Of a stretch of DNA of 64,000 nucleotides, positions 52,465-62,386 are shown one piece after another. The stretch spans positions 6,572,001 to 6,636,000 of the forward strand of contig CP099652.1 of the NCBI GenBank assembly GCA_024123955.1, in the 5' to 3' direction. The DNA is from Oxalobacteraceae bacterium OTU3CINTB1 (lineage in GTDB: Bacteria; Pseudomonadota; Gammaproteobacteria; Burkholderiales; Burkholderiaceae_D). The first letter of the stretch is position 1, and each line of letters begins with the position of its first letter. Under the pieces are notes generated by a model. The model was not told where the DNA came from. It did no database searches and worked only from the letters and a program-made list of their open reading frames with translations. Made by a program: the position numbers and the translations under genes.

Positions 52465-53481
52465 TTACGGTGCGGCGCATTCGACACTCTGGAACCGGTC
52501 GCGAAAATCGGACGGCGACGTCTTTAGACTTCGCTGAAAGGCAATGCGCATAGTCTCGACCGATCGGAACCCGCAACGGTCCGCGATCTGTTTGACGGAC
52601 AAGGTACTTTCCGTCAGCAAGCGGCGCGCGGCCTCGAGCCGCAGCATTTGCACATATTTTCCTGGTGCGATTTTTAGCGCCAGATTGAAACGGCGGGCAA
52701 AGTTTCGTGGACTCATCGCCACCCGCGCCGCAAGAACGTCCACCGACAGCGGATCGTTGAGGTGTTCTGCCATCCAACCGACCAGCTCATCAAACGGAGC
52801 CTTATCTGCGCCGCTGGCATCGTGCATTAACAATGTGCTGAACTGGGATTGACCGCCTGGCCGCTTCATGAAGACCACCAATTCCCGAGCCACCAGCAGC
52901 GCCAATGCACGACCGAGATCGCGCTCGACGAGCGATAGGCAAAAATCGATGCCTGCGGTAATTCCAGCGGACGTGTGGCATTTTCCGGCACTTAGAAACA
53001 ATGCATCCCGATCAATTTCAACTTGAGGAAATTGCTGAGAGAATTCATCGAAATGGGCCCAATGCGTGGTGACGCGGTGGCCGTCAAGCGCGCCTGTAGC
53101 GGCCAGCGGGAAAGCACCCGTACAAATCGAACCGACCCGGTTTGCGCGGTCGCAAAGCGTTGCAAGCGCGCCGACCAGTCTTGCATCGCGCGATGAAATT
53201 CGCGCGCCCCGCCCGCCACAGATGAGCAAGGTATCCGGCCTCAGCGTCGTATCGAACAGGCTGAATGCGGCCTGCAAAGGGGTACCGGAAGTGGTCATCA
53301 GCGCGCCAACGCTGGGACCCGCGAGGTCGATATGGTAAGGAGCACGTCGGCCCGCGGCTTCGCTCAGCTCATTGGCGATCGTGAAGACGTCGAGTGGGCC
53401 ACTCATGTCGAGCATCTGTGCAGGAGGAAAGCCTACAAGAAGAATGTGATGGGGACGCTCTGATGTTGCGGCTCGGCTCAT
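52465..53481 (-). CDS. GlxA-family transcriptional regulator (DJ-1/PfpI plus AraC HTH)
   Basis: A 338-residue regulator. Residues 10-190 are a DJ-1/PfpI-type domain with the nucleophile-position Cys in GSICTGAFPLAA. Residues 230-325 are an AraC-type double HTH (VAMSPRNFARRFNLALKIAPG, then SVKQIADRCGFRSVETMRIAFQRSL). Such proteins often control amine or aldehyde metabolism. It is 88 nt upstream of the serine hydrolase gene on the same strand, a possible target. Confidence 0.9.
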   Translation of the reverse strand: MSRAATSERPHHILLVGFPPAQMLDMSGPLDVFTIANELSEAAGRRAPYHIDLAGPSVGALMTTSGTPLQAAFSLFDTTLRPDTLLICGGRGARISSRDARLVGALATLCDRANRVGSICTGAFPLAATGALDGHRVTTHWAHFDEFSQQFPQVEIDRDALFLSAGKCHTSAGITAGIDFCLSLVERDLGRALALLVARELVVFMKRPGGQSQFSTLLMHDASGADKAPFDELVGWMAEHLNDPLSVDVLAARVAMSPRNFARRFNLALKIAPGKYVQMLRLEAARRLLTESTLSVKQIADRCGFRSVETMRIAFQRSLKTSPSDFRDRFQSVECAAP

Positions 53482-53630
53482 GTTTTATACGGACGCGGTC
53501 TACATTGTGACTTCTTGCCAGTTCAGTGAACGACAGCCTGGCCGAAAGCGGAAGTCGCCTGGCGATTGTATTGTACAGCTACACCCAGCCGGGACAATGT
53601 GAAAACTCGTTCCAGCCAGCGCGCGGGCGG

Positions 53631-56144
53631 CTAAGCCACCGCACCGGCTCCTTTCTTATCCAACACAACCTGTATCGTGCGGTCGCGGTAGCGCACCCGA
53701 AGTCTGTCGTGCGGCTTTCCGCGCAGGCGCAATCGCGTCATCCGGCCGTCCGCCCAGTCAAGGTCGATTTCGACGCCGCCCTTGGCGCGCACGCCACGCA
53801 ACGACCCTTCCGGCCATGCCTGGGGCAGCGCCGCGAGGATGTGGATCTCGCCGCCCCAGGACTGCACCAGCATCTCCAGGATCGCCGCCGCGCCGCCGAA
53901 GTTACCGTCGATTTGGAAAGGCGGATGGGAATCGAACATGTTCGGATACGTGCGCTCCGGCCCCAGTAGTCCTTGCAGGATCGAATAGGCGCGCTCGCCC
54001 TCGCCCATGCGCGTCCACAGCGCCAGCCGCCACGCCGTCGCCCAGCCGGTCGATTTGTCGCCGCGCGTGTTGAGCGTCACCTTTGCCGCCGCGATCAGCT
54101 CCGGCGTGTCGCGCACGTTGATTTGCTCGCTCGGGTACACCGCGTACAGGTGCGAGACATGGCGGTGCTGCTGCTCCGGCGCGCCGGCGTCCCAATCCTC
54201 CAGCCATTCCTGCAACTGCCCCTGCGCGCCGACGCGGTCCGCCGGCAGGCGCGCACGCATGCTCGCCAGGGTGGTGGCGAAGGCGCCGTCGCCGTCCTTG
54301 AGCAGCGCATGGGCCTTGAGCGTCCAGCCAAACAGGTCGCGCACGATCTGGCGGTCCATGGCCGGGCCGGCGCAGGTGGCCACGCCTTTGTGATGCTCGT
54401 TCTCGGGCGAGATCGACGGCGACGTGACCAGCCCCCTGCCCTGCGGATCCTCCACCAGCGTATCGACGAAGAACAACGCAGCGCCTTTCATTAGCGGGTA
54501 GATGCGGCGCAGGTACGCCGGGTCCGGAGTGTATTCGTAGTGGTCCCACAACGCCTGGCACAACCACGCGCCGCCGCACGGCCACATGCCCCATTTCGGG
54601 CCGTCGATGGGCGCGGCGGCGCGCCACAAATCGGTGTTGTGGTGCGCCATCCAGCCGCGCGCCCCGTAGCCCTCGCGCGCGGTGACGGCGCCGGTGACCG
54701 ACAAATCCTCCACCATGCGCACCAGCGGCTCGACGCACTCGCCCAGGTTGGCCGATTCGGCCGGCCAGTAATTCATCTCGGTGTTGATGTTGATGGTGTA
54801 CTTGGAACCCCACGGCGGATTGGTCCCCTCGTTCCACAGGCCTTGCAGGTTGGCCGGCTGGCTGCCGGGGCGCGACGACGACATCAGCAGATAGCGGCCG
54901 TACTGCACGTACAGCGCCGCCAGCGCGGCATCCGGACGCGTCTCGACGGCGGCGATGCGTTCGTTGGTCGGCGTGGCCGCGGCGGCATTGGAACCGGCGC
55001 TGGAACCGATGCGCAGCGACAGCCGCCGGAACAGCTTCTGGTGCGCGGCCAAGTGCGCGGCGCGCAAGCGCGCGTACGGTTTGGCGGCGGCGGCCTCGGT
55101 CTGCGCCCGCACGGTCTTGAGCGGGTCGCCGCCGACGTCGGCGTAGTTGATGTAGCTGGTCGCCACCGCCACCAGCAGCGTCACCGTGCGCGCGCCGCGC
55201 ACCTCGATGCGGTCGCCGCGCGGCGTGACCGTGCCGTCGCCAAGAGCCTTCACGCGCACCGCGTAGCGCAGCGCCGCCGGAATGCCGGACGATTCGATGT
55301 TGCGCCCTTCGATCAGCAGCGCGTCGGCGCCGTCGGCGCGCACGGCCAACGTCGACGGGCGCTCCCCGGCGCGCGGCGGTTCCCGATAGTCCCAAGGGGC
55401 GCCGATCGACCCCGCCGCCTCGTTCCGCTGGCCGTCGTAGTCGGTGACACCGTACCTGGCGTCCGCCGGATGACGATAGCCAAGATCGAAATCAAGCGTG
55501 CCGCCCTGGGCGGTCAGGCGGATCACCAGCACCTGGTCGGGCGCGCTGGCAAACACTTCGCGCACATGCCGCGCCTTGCCGTCATTGAAGCGCGTGGCGG
55601 CGATGGCGGTGTCCAGTTCGAGCGAACGCCGGTAACTGTCGGCGCCCGCCACGCCCACGAAGTCGAGCAGCAGGTCGCCGGCCGCCCCGTACGGCATCTG
55701 CTTCATCGGCGTGGCCATCATCGAGGAGGAGATCAGGTCCGCCGCCTCGGCGAACTTGCCTTCATCGACCAGTTTCCTGACCTTGGGCAGCGCCTCCAGC
55801 GAGCGCGGATTGTTCGAGTCATACGGCCCGCCGGCGAACAGCGTGTCCTCGTTCAGCTGGATGCGCTCCTGGGCGACCCGTCCGAAGCACATCGCACCGA
55901 GGCGGCCATTCCCCACCGGTAGCGCTTCGACCCACGCGCCGGCTGGGCGCTGGTACCACAATTCCAGGTCTTCGCGACCGCCGGCCGCCGGGGTGGCGAC
56001 CATCGTGGCGCCGGCCAGTCCGGGAAACGCCATCGCCAGGCCGGCCGATACCAGCAACTGGCGCCGGCCTTCCGAGATACCCTTGTCCACACCGTTCGTA
56101 TTTTTTTTGTTCAAGTCATCCTCCAGATGGATCTGATTACCCAT
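53631..56144 (-). CDS. Glycoside hydrolase family 95, probable alpha-fucosidase
   Basis: An 837-residue exported enzyme. A twin-arginine-like signal (EGRRQLLVSAGLAMAFPG) leads to an N-terminal beta domain. The (alpha/alpha)6 catalytic domain of GH95 follows, with NLQGLWNEGTNPPW and the conserved INTEMNYWPAESANLGEC. A C-terminal beta domain ends the protein. GH95 enzymes cleave alpha-1,2-L-fucose or L-galactose from glycans such as xyloglucan. The start at 56144 follows a GGAGGATGAC site 31 nt behind the esterase gene, so both form an operon. Confidence 0.9.
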   Translation of the reverse strand: MGNQIHLEDDLNKKNTNGVDKGISEGRRQLLVSAGLAMAFPGLAGATMVATPAAGGREDLELWYQRPAGAWVEALPVGNGRLGAMCFGRVAQERIQLNEDTLFAGGPYDSNNPRSLEALPKVRKLVDEGKFAEAADLISSSMMATPMKQMPYGAAGDLLLDFVGVAGADSYRRSLELDTAIAATRFNDGKARHVREVFASAPDQVLVIRLTAQGGTLDFDLGYRHPADARYGVTDYDGQRNEAAGSIGAPWDYREPPRAGERPSTLAVRADGADALLIEGRNIESSGIPAALRYAVRVKALGDGTVTPRGDRIEVRGARTVTLLVAVATSYINYADVGGDPLKTVRAQTEAAAAKPYARLRAAHLAAHQKLFRRLSLRIGSSAGSNAAAATPTNERIAAVETRPDAALAALYVQYGRYLLMSSSRPGSQPANLQGLWNEGTNPPWGSKYTININTEMNYWPAESANLGECVEPLVRMVEDLSVTGAVTAREGYGARGWMAHHNTDLWRAAAPIDGPKWGMWPCGGAWLCQALWDHYEYTPDPAYLRRIYPLMKGAALFFVDTLVEDPQGRGLVTSPSISPENEHHKGVATCAGPAMDRQIVRDLFGWTLKAHALLKDGDGAFATTLASMRARLPADRVGAQGQLQEWLEDWDAGAPEQQHRHVSHLYAVYPSEQINVRDTPELIAAAKVTLNTRGDKSTGWATAWRLALWTRMGEGERAYSILQGLLGPERTYPNMFDSHPPFQIDGNFGGAAAILEMLVQSWGGEIHILAALPQAWPEGSLRGVRAKGGVEIDLDWADGRMTRLRLRGKPHDRLRVRYRDRTIQVVLDKKGAGAVA

Positions 56145-56175
56145 TCAATATGACGCGGACGAAGCCCGTCGCCGC

Positions 56176-58143
56176 TTACTTAATCTCCAGTTCGAACGGC
56201 GCGGCCGGCAAGTCCTCGGCGCTATACAGATTCACGGAGGGCGCGTCGGCCCAGGCATAGCGGACGTGCGTCGTGCCCGGCAGATTGGCCCCCTTCAAGA
56301 TCACGGTGTCGCCTTGCGGCGCCGCCAGCACATACCGGCAATCGGCGCCGGCGCACGCCTCGAAACCGATCGCGTGGGCCGCGCTGTAGGTGCGCAGGCC
56401 GGCGCCGGCGTTTTTGAATTTGACCAGCAGATCCTCGCCCGCCCGCGTCACGCCAACCGCCTCCGGTCCGCCCGGCGCGATCGTCTCGCCGTAGGCCAGC
56501 GCGCGCGCCGCCAGGGCTAGCCGCTCGCCCACCAGCGCTTTTTGCGGCGGATGAATATCGGTGCGGTCGCCGGTGTCGATGGTGACGGCCAGGCCGGCAT
56601 GCGGGTCGTTGCGAACGGTGTTGGCCTGGGCCTCGCGCAACCGCGCCCAATCCGAATCGCCCGGCTTGGTCGCGGCCGCGCCGAACGACGACAGCTGGGC
56701 GACCAGGAAGGGCAATTGCGGCTGGCCGAAAGTCTTGCGCCAATCGGCGATCAGCAGCGCCAGCAAAGTCTCGTATTCCTTCGCTTCGCCGGTGTTGGAC
56801 TCGCCCTGGTACCACGCCGCCAGCTTGAACTTGTAGCCGGCCAGCGGCGCGATCATCGCGTTGTGCAAAGTCGACAGGCTGGTCGGAATATCCCACGGCG
56901 CCGGGGGTATCGACAGCCCCTTCAAGCGTGTGCCCACCTGGTATTTCCACGGCGCCGACAGGGCGATGAACTTGCCGTCGCCGGTCTTGACGCCGCGATG
57001 TTCCGGCTGCCCGGTCAACCCGCCGCCGGTGCCGCCGCTGAGCACGTGAACGGCGATCACGTTGCGGCCCGGCTTGAACACGCCGGCCGGCACCGGATAC
57101 TCGCGCCACACCCAGGCGGTGCTGCCGCCGCCCACCCGCACGCCGTTGACCCAGGTGCTGTCGTAGGTATCGATGGGGCCGAGCTGCAGCATGTTCGCCG
57201 CCCGCGCCTGCGCCGCATCCAGAGTCACGGTGGTGCGGAACCACGCGGCGCCATCGAAGTCCGTCAGCGACGGGATGCCGGCTTCCTTCCACGATCCCTG
57301 GGGCGTCAGGATCGGCCAGGCGGAATCGTCGAAGTCCGGCGCACTCCACCCGCGCTGGGCCCTGGCCTGCGGGTCGTGCGCCTCCCACCATTGCTGGTGC
57401 CGGCGCGCCTCGCCGGCCATCGCCTTGGGCGGATTCGACGCCATGTCGGCCAGCGCGTCGAGCCGCTGGGCGTAGGCCGGCAAGGTCTTCAGCGACGACG
57501 CGCCGATCCAGCCCTGGATGGTGGTGCCGCCCCAGCTCGAATTGATGAAGCCGACCGGCACCTTTTGGCGCTGTTGCAGCGTGCGTGCCATGTAGTAGCA
57601 CACCGCCGAAGCCTCGCCCGCCGTCTTGGGCGACGCCACCTCCCATGCCAGCGGCCGTTTTAAATCGTCCTGGACGGCGGCTTCGCTGACGAGTTGAACA
57701 TTGACGAAGCGCAGGTTCGGATTGTCGGGAAAGTTTGGCCAGGCGCCGGTGGACAGCCGCGCCGGGAACGCCATGTTCGACTGGCCGCCGCACAGGTAGA
57801 CGTCGCCGATCATGATGTCCTGGAGCGTGGTGCCGGCACCGTCGGCGGTGACCGACAGGGTGTGCGGTCCGCCGGCCGCCATCGCCGGCAGGCTCGAGCG
57901 CCATCGTCCGTTCGCTCCCGCCTGCGCCTCGGCGGTCTTGCTGCCCAGGCTCACCGTCACGCGTTGGCCAGGGCTTGCCGTGCCCCACACGGTCAAGGGC
58001 TCACCGCGCTGCAACACGGCATGGTCGCCGAAAATGGCCGCGAACGCCGGTGGCGTTGTCTGCGCCATCACCGGGGCGGCAATCGAGGACGCAAGCATCA
58101 GCAGGAGCATGCCGGCAACGCGGCGGCGGGGTGGATTTTTCAT
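56176..58143 (-). CDS. Sialate O-acetylesterase-type SGNH esterase
   Basis: A 655-residue exported carbohydrate esterase. The signal is MLLLMLASSIAAPVMAQ. Block I has the Ser in CGGQSNMAF, the second Gly-containing segment has INSSWGGTTIQGW, block III is AWYQGESN, and the Asp-His pair is in TDIHPPQK. A galactose-binding-like insertion (residues about 265-370) is typical. Such enzymes remove acetyl groups from sialic acids or plant polysaccharides. The start at 58143 (MKNPPRRR) is the best-looking one, but no clear ribosome site was seen; the longer frame to 58221 is possible. It pairs with GH95. Confidence 0.86.
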   Translation of the reverse strand: MKNPPRRRVAGMLLLMLASSIAAPVMAQTTPPAFAAIFGDHAVLQRGEPLTVWGTASPGQRVTVSLGSKTAEAQAGANGRWRSSLPAMAAGGPHTLSVTADGAGTTLQDIMIGDVYLCGGQSNMAFPARLSTGAWPNFPDNPNLRFVNVQLVSEAAVQDDLKRPLAWEVASPKTAGEASAVCYYMARTLQQRQKVPVGFINSSWGGTTIQGWIGASSLKTLPAYAQRLDALADMASNPPKAMAGEARRHQQWWEAHDPQARAQRGWSAPDFDDSAWPILTPQGSWKEAGIPSLTDFDGAAWFRTTVTLDAAQARAANMLQLGPIDTYDSTWVNGVRVGGGSTAWVWREYPVPAGVFKPGRNVIAVHVLSGGTGGGLTGQPEHRGVKTGDGKFIALSAPWKYQVGTRLKGLSIPPAPWDIPTSLSTLHNAMIAPLAGYKFKLAAWYQGESNTGEAKEYETLLALLIADWRKTFGQPQLPFLVAQLSSFGAAATKPGDSDWARLREAQANTVRNDPHAGLAVTIDTGDRTDIHPPQKALVGERLALAARALAYGETIAPGGPEAVGVTRAGEDLLVKFKNAGAGLRTYSAAHAIGFEACAGADCRYVLAAPQGDTVILKGANLPGTTHVRYAWADAPSVNLYSAEDLPAAPFELEIK

Positions 58144-58301
58144 GTTGGCGCCGGAACAGGGCAAAAGTTTTCGCAGCATGAAGTGTGGCCGTATTTCCGT
58201 CCTAGCAATAGGCCATTCCAATAACGAAAACCGCCATATGCAGTTATATTTTTCACCATTACGTCGCCCCTCCCGGTGTCGAAGGACTTAACAGTGCTTA
58301 G

Positions 58302-58404
58302 GCTGTATTTTTATATTACAGCTTTTGAACTGTATTCTATCTAATGCCAACACAAAATAACAGGTTCTATGTTGTTTTTACAGCTAACAGGCCATATACT
58401 GTAA
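58302..58404. promoter_or_regulatory. Array of CTGTA/TACAG half-sites upstream of hipBA
   Basis: CTGTA or its complement occurs at 58303, 58317, 58330, 58379 and 58399. Inverted pairs are GCTGTA/TACAGC (58302-58322) and TTACAG/CTGTAA (58378-58404). The region 58240-58420 is AT-rich. HipB represses its own operon by binding several palindromes, so these are likely operators. Confidence 0.6.
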
Positions 58405-58429
58405 GAATCGCTTATCAACGCACCTGTTT

Positions 58430-58798
58430 ATGCCATTTCCCCTCCAAACCATCGATCAGTTAAAGCCGCTTATCCAAGGCTTCCGAAAGCGGGCCGGTCT
58501 TACCCAAGCGGCGATGGCTGAAAAGCTGGGAATCACCCAGCAAAGCTACGCGCAAATCGAATCGAACCTGGGCTCGACCAGTGTGGAACGCCTATACACC
58601 ATTCTGCGCTTGCTTAATGTCGAACTCAATTTCTCGCCGCCCGATTCGCCCGCAGGGGAAGGTCACGGTCGCGCGCCGGCGGCGGCACAAAACCCTGCGG
58701 CCTACATCGCTAAGAAACCAGAGCTCAACACGCCCACCGGGAGGACGGCAAAGCTTCCGCCACAGGCTATCCAGCAGTCCGACAAGACCAAATGGTGA
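58430..58798 (+). CDS. hipB: HipB-type antitoxin and autorepressor
   Basis: A 122-residue protein with an XRE helix-turn-helix (residues 20-70: LTQAAMAEKLGITQQSYAQIESN). A tail of about 50 residues ends in KTKW. A terminal Trp is also known in Escherichia coli HipB, where it touches HipA. It ends 3 nt before hipA. It should bind DNA upstream and neutralise HipA. Confidence 0.87.
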   Translation: MPFPLQTIDQLKPLIQGFRKRAGLTQAAMAEKLGITQQSYAQIESNLGSTSVERLYTILRLLNVELNFSPPDSPAGEGHGRAPAAAQNPAAYIAKKPELNTPTGRTAKLPPQAIQQSDKTKW

Positions 58799-58801
58799 AC
58801 C

Positions 58802-60148
58802 ATGGCGCGCGCACGTAACCGGGGAAGTTTGAATGTCTGGCTGAATGGCATTCCAGTAGGGAAGTGGACCAACGCAGCCAACACATCGACTTTCGAGTAT
58901 TTCTACCAGTGGATCGAGCACGAGCAGGGACGTCCGTTATCCTTGTCCATGCCCTTCCGGGCGGACAACGCAGCCTACTCCGGCGACGTGGTGACGAATT
59001 ATTTCGACAATCTGTTACCGGATAGCGAACCCATTCGGCGACGCCTGGCACAACGGCATCAAACCGGAGGAACCTCACCGTTCGAACTGCTCGCCGCCAT
59101 CGGCCGCGACTGCGTTGGCGCGGCCCAGCTGTTGCCGGTCGATCAAGTCCCGGAAGATCTGTTCAGCATTCGTGGCGATCCGCTCGATGAGCAGCGCGTC
59201 GCGAAACTGTTGCGGTCGACCACCGCGCCCGCCGGGGGATTGGCCCGCGCGGAGTCCAACGCCGATCTGCGGCTCTCGATCGCCGGCGCGCAAGAGAAGA
59301 CCGCCCTGCTCTGGCGCGAAGGCCAATGGCTGCTGCCGCAAGGGAGCACGCCCACCACACACATATTGAAACTTCCGCTCGGCATGGTCGGCGACATGCA
59401 GGCGGACTTTCGAACATCGGTGGAAAACGAATGGCTCTGTTCTCAAATTATGGCGCTGTTCGGCTTGCCCGTCGCGCGCTCTGCCATCCTTCAATTTGAC
59501 GACCAAAAGGTATTGGCCGTCGAACGGTTCGACCGCAAGAATTCCGACGACGGCACCTGGATAGCGCGTCTGCCACAAGAAGACATGTGCCAGGCGGTCG
59601 GCTGCTCTCCGCTCGAAAAGTACCAGCGCGAAGGCGGCCCGGGCATCGAGCGGATCATGCAGCTGCTCTTCGGCTCTGAAGCGGCCGAACTCGACCGCCT
59701 AAACTTTTACAAGACGCAACTCTTATTCTGGCTACTGATCGCAACGGATGGGCACGCGAAAAACTTCAGCCTTGCGATACTGCCGGGCGGCCGCTACCGC
59801 GCTACGCCCTTGTACGACGTGCTGTCCGCACACCCGATCATCGGTACGGGAAGAAACCAGATCCAGCCGCGTGACGCCAAGCTTGCGATGGCGGTCCGGA
59901 GCAGCACCAATTACTACGAGGTCTACCGAATCCAGCGCCGACACTGGTCCGCCATGGCGCGACGGGTGAATCTGGGCGCCCTGGCAGCCGAACGCATCAT
60001 CGAGGAATTGATTGTGCAGACGCCGCAGGTCATACAAGCCGCTTATCGAAACATTCCCGCAGGGTTTCCGCAAGACTTGGCGGACAGTATTCTGCACGGG
60101 ATGCTGCGACAACTCGAGGTGTTACGAGGACAGCCGGCAGCCATATAG
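58802..60148 (+). CDS. hipA: HipA-type serine/threonine kinase toxin
   Basis: A 448-residue kinase toxin. S159 lies in the regulatory loop LSIAGAQEKTAL, where Escherichia coli HipA is autophosphorylated. The catalytic Asp is D316 (ATDGHAKNF) and the metal-binding Asp is D339 (TPLYDV). The N-terminal HipA_N domain (PFRADNAAYSGDVVTNYFDN) is complete. The known target of HipA is glutamyl-tRNA synthetase, but homologues phosphorylate other synthetases, so the target here is open. It appears intact. Confidence 0.92.
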   Translation: MARARNRGSLNVWLNGIPVGKWTNAANTSTFEYFYQWIEHEQGRPLSLSMPFRADNAAYSGDVVTNYFDNLLPDSEPIRRRLAQRHQTGGTSPFELLAAIGRDCVGAAQLLPVDQVPEDLFSIRGDPLDEQRVAKLLRSTTAPAGGLARAESNADLRLSIAGAQEKTALLWREGQWLLPQGSTPTTHILKLPLGMVGDMQADFRTSVENEWLCSQIMALFGLPVARSAILQFDDQKVLAVERFDRKNSDDGTWIARLPQEDMCQAVGCSPLEKYQREGGPGIERIMQLLFGSEAAELDRLNFYKTQLLFWLLIATDGHAKNFSLAILPGGRYRATPLYDVLSAHPIIGTGRNQIQPRDAKLAMAVRSSTNYYEVYRIQRRHWSAMARRVNLGALAAERIIEELIVQTPQVIQAAYRNIPAGFPQDLADSILHGMLRQLEVLRGQPAAI

Positions 60149-60191
60149 AAGCGCACGGACCGGAAGGGCGAACCTGCTCGAAACGACTCGC

Positions 60192-60848
60192 TCAACCGCC
60201 AAAGCAATTCTTGATGGTGAAATCCGCTAACTGGTATCTGGTCGTGCCGCTCGCGGCCGGCATGACTTTGAAATTGCCAAGCATCTCATCATTGCAGACC
60301 ATGAAGAAGCTCGCCGCCCTCTCACTGCCTAGCCGGCAAAGGCCACCAAAGCTGTGGTTGCCGTGAGCCGTGCCCACGGCGATATCAACCAGCGTTTCGC
60401 AGCCGGATACGGCGCCGAGCTTTCTACGCGACAGGTCTTTGCTGAATGACTGGTTACGGGCGTTCGCATCCCGCAGCGTCATGAGGAAGTGATTTTCTCC
60501 GTTGGAGGCGTACTCCTCCGACAAGTCGAGGCAAACGCCGTGGCATTCCTGCAGCAACCTGGCTCGTGTTTCATATGAACGGCGCAGGCAGGCGACGTCG
60601 TCGCACAGGCTGCGGGAGGATTTCAGCCAGGACTTTTGTTCCGCCACCAGTCGCCTCCTGTTGACGTCGTCCAGCGAGGCCAGCGTTTTCTTATAGCTGG
60701 CGGCCAATTCCTCGTCCATCTTCGACAAATCGGCATCGGAACAAACAAGTCGTTCCGTTGCGGTGGCGGCGGCACCGCAGTCAAAGCTGGCGGAAAAAGC
60801 GCCGCCCGAGAACAAGCCGCAAAACAAGAATGCAAGAAGTGCTTTCAT
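60192..60848 (-). CDS. LprI/DUF1311-domain exported protein
   Basis: A 218-residue protein with a Sec signal (LLAFLFCGLFSGGAFSA). Residues 22-90 form an LprI-type domain with the pattern FDCGAAATATERLVCSDADL and paired cysteines. LprI-like proteins can inhibit host lysozyme. The C-terminal half (residues 100-218) is unassigned, with several further cysteines. The start at 60848 gives a clean signal peptide; a longer frame to 61010 has none. It converges with hipA. Confidence 0.78.
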   Translation of the reverse strand: MKALLAFLFCGLFSGGAFSASFDCGAAATATERLVCSDADLSKMDEELAASYKKTLASLDDVNRRRLVAEQKSWLKSSRSLCDDVACLRRSYETRARLLQECHGVCLDLSEEYASNGENHFLMTLRDANARNQSFSKDLSRRKLGAVSGCETLVDIAVGTAHGNHSFGGLCRLGSERAASFFMVCNDEMLGNFKVMPAASGTTRYQLADFTIKNCFGG

Positions 60849-60960
60849 CGACAGATCCCGTGGTTGCGAGCCAAGCCAAAAGCTTCGCTTGTCGTATGCC
60901 CGAACGGCAAGGCATCGTAAATTATTATTCTTAACCCGGGGTGAAAGCCATGCCAATCGA

Positions 60961-61836
60961 TTAAAACTCTTCCCAGTCGCCGCCGGCGGGGGAGCTGCCC
61001 GTCGACGCAAGTTTCAGCGGCTTGGCGCCGGCCCGCGCAGGGGCCGCAACGACCGCGCGACTGGTCGCGGGCGCCGCCTTCGCGGTCAGCACGGGACGGC
61101 GTAACGGCGCCGATTCCAGCGCCGGCGTGTTGGCGCTTTCGCTGGTCTTGAAGACGCTGACCAGCTCCGCCAGCCTGGCCGCCTGGTCCTGCAGCGCCTG
61201 CGAGGCCGCCGCCGCCTCCTCCACCAGCGCGGCGTTCTGCTGGGTGGTATTGTCCATCTGGACGATCGCCTGGTTGATCTGCTCGATGCCTTGCGTTTGC
61301 TCCTGGTTGGCCGCGCTGATCTCGCTCATGATGTCGGTCACGCTGCGGATGCTGTCGACGATCCCTTGCATCGTCGAGCCGGCTTGATCGACCAGGGTCG
61401 CGCCAGCCTCGACCTGTTCGACCGACGCACCGATCAAGGCCTTGATCTCCTTGGCGGCGGCGGCCGAGCGCTGCGCCAGATTGCGCACCTCGCTGGCGAC
61501 GACGGCGAATCCCCGGCCCTGCTCGCCGGCGCGGGCCGCCTCGACCGCCGCGTTCAGGGCCAGGATATTGGTCTGGAAGGCGATACCGTCGATCACGCCG
61601 ATGATGTCGACGATCTTGCTGGACGACGCGTTGATCGAGCCCATGGTTTCGACCACTTGCGCCACCACCGCGCCGCCCTTGGTGGCGATGTCGGAGGCCG
61701 TGATCGCCAGTTGGTTGGCCTGCCGGGCGTTGTCGGCGTTCTGCTTGACGGTCGAGGTCATCTCCTCCATCGACGACGCGGTTTCCTCCAGCGAGCTGGC
61801 CTGCTCCTCGGTGCGCGACGACAAAAGCGAGCTCAT
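60961..61836 (-). pseudogene. 5'-truncated methyl-accepting chemotaxis protein
   Basis: A 291-residue cytoplasmic signalling domain. It starts in the middle of a chemoreceptor ([20 protein letters not shown]) and has a normal hairpin tip ([20 protein letters not shown]). It ends in GDWEEF, a CheR/CheB tether like the NWETF end of Escherichia coli receptors. The ligand domain, membrane segments and HAMP domain are absent and no upstream frame supplies them. It is either the 3' remnant of a receptor or, if expressed, a soluble receptor fragment. Confidence 0.7.
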
Positions 61837-62005
61837 GCACTACTGCCTTCATATGCCGCCCGGCATACGCCCTCCCCCCCGGTCGGCAGATTTTAGGTGT
61901 CGACAACATCCCCATACTGTGTTCATCGGCAGCAAATCGAATGCTGCCGGCAAACCTGTCCGCACGAATGGACTCAACCGCCGCACAATTTGAAGGAACA
62001 CCACC

Positions 62006-62338
62006 ATGTTTAAATCGATCCGCACCGCAGCCCTGGTCGCCGCCCTGTTCGCAACGACCGCCACCGCTTTCGCGACCACCGCCGGCACGGCCAAATACGG
62101 CACCAGCGCGCCGGCGGCCGGCGCCCACCGCCAAATCGTGATCTCGGAAATGACCAAGCACGTGCGCGTGGAAAATGGCGAAACCGTGGAATTCAAGGTC
62201 AACGGCGCCAGCTTCACCTGGCACTTCCAGACCTTGCATCAAGAGACGTCGTTCGACCTGGGCAAGATTGCGCCGGCCGGCACCTTCAATAAAAAGGTCA
62301 CCGTCTACGTCGCCTCCAACCCGCTGTACCGCAGCTAA
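62006..62338 (+). CDS. CzcE-family periplasmic metal-binding protein
   Basis: A 110-residue protein with a Sec signal (ALVAALFATTATAFA). The mature part shows the CzcE pattern VRVENGETVEFKVNGASFTWHF and FDLGKIAPAG. CzcE of Cupriavidus binds copper in the periplasm. The few histidines (ISEMTKHVRV, WHFQTLHQE) are possible ligands. There is no efflux system next to it, so metal resistance is not shown. Confidence 0.75.
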   Translation: MFKSIRTAALVAALFATTATAFATTAGTAKYGTSAPAAGAHRQIVISEMTKHVRVENGETVEFKVNGASFTWHFQTLHQETSFDLGKIAPAGTFNKKVTVYVASNPLYRS

Positions 62339-62386
62339 GCGATAGTGGTAGCGTGGACCAGGCCGGGCCACGCTACATCTAACAGA

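Noticed and set aside
61841..62371. Open frame continuing upstream of the truncated chemoreceptor as its missing N-terminus
   Set aside because: That frame is out of phase with the signalling domain and shows no membrane helices or HAMP motif.
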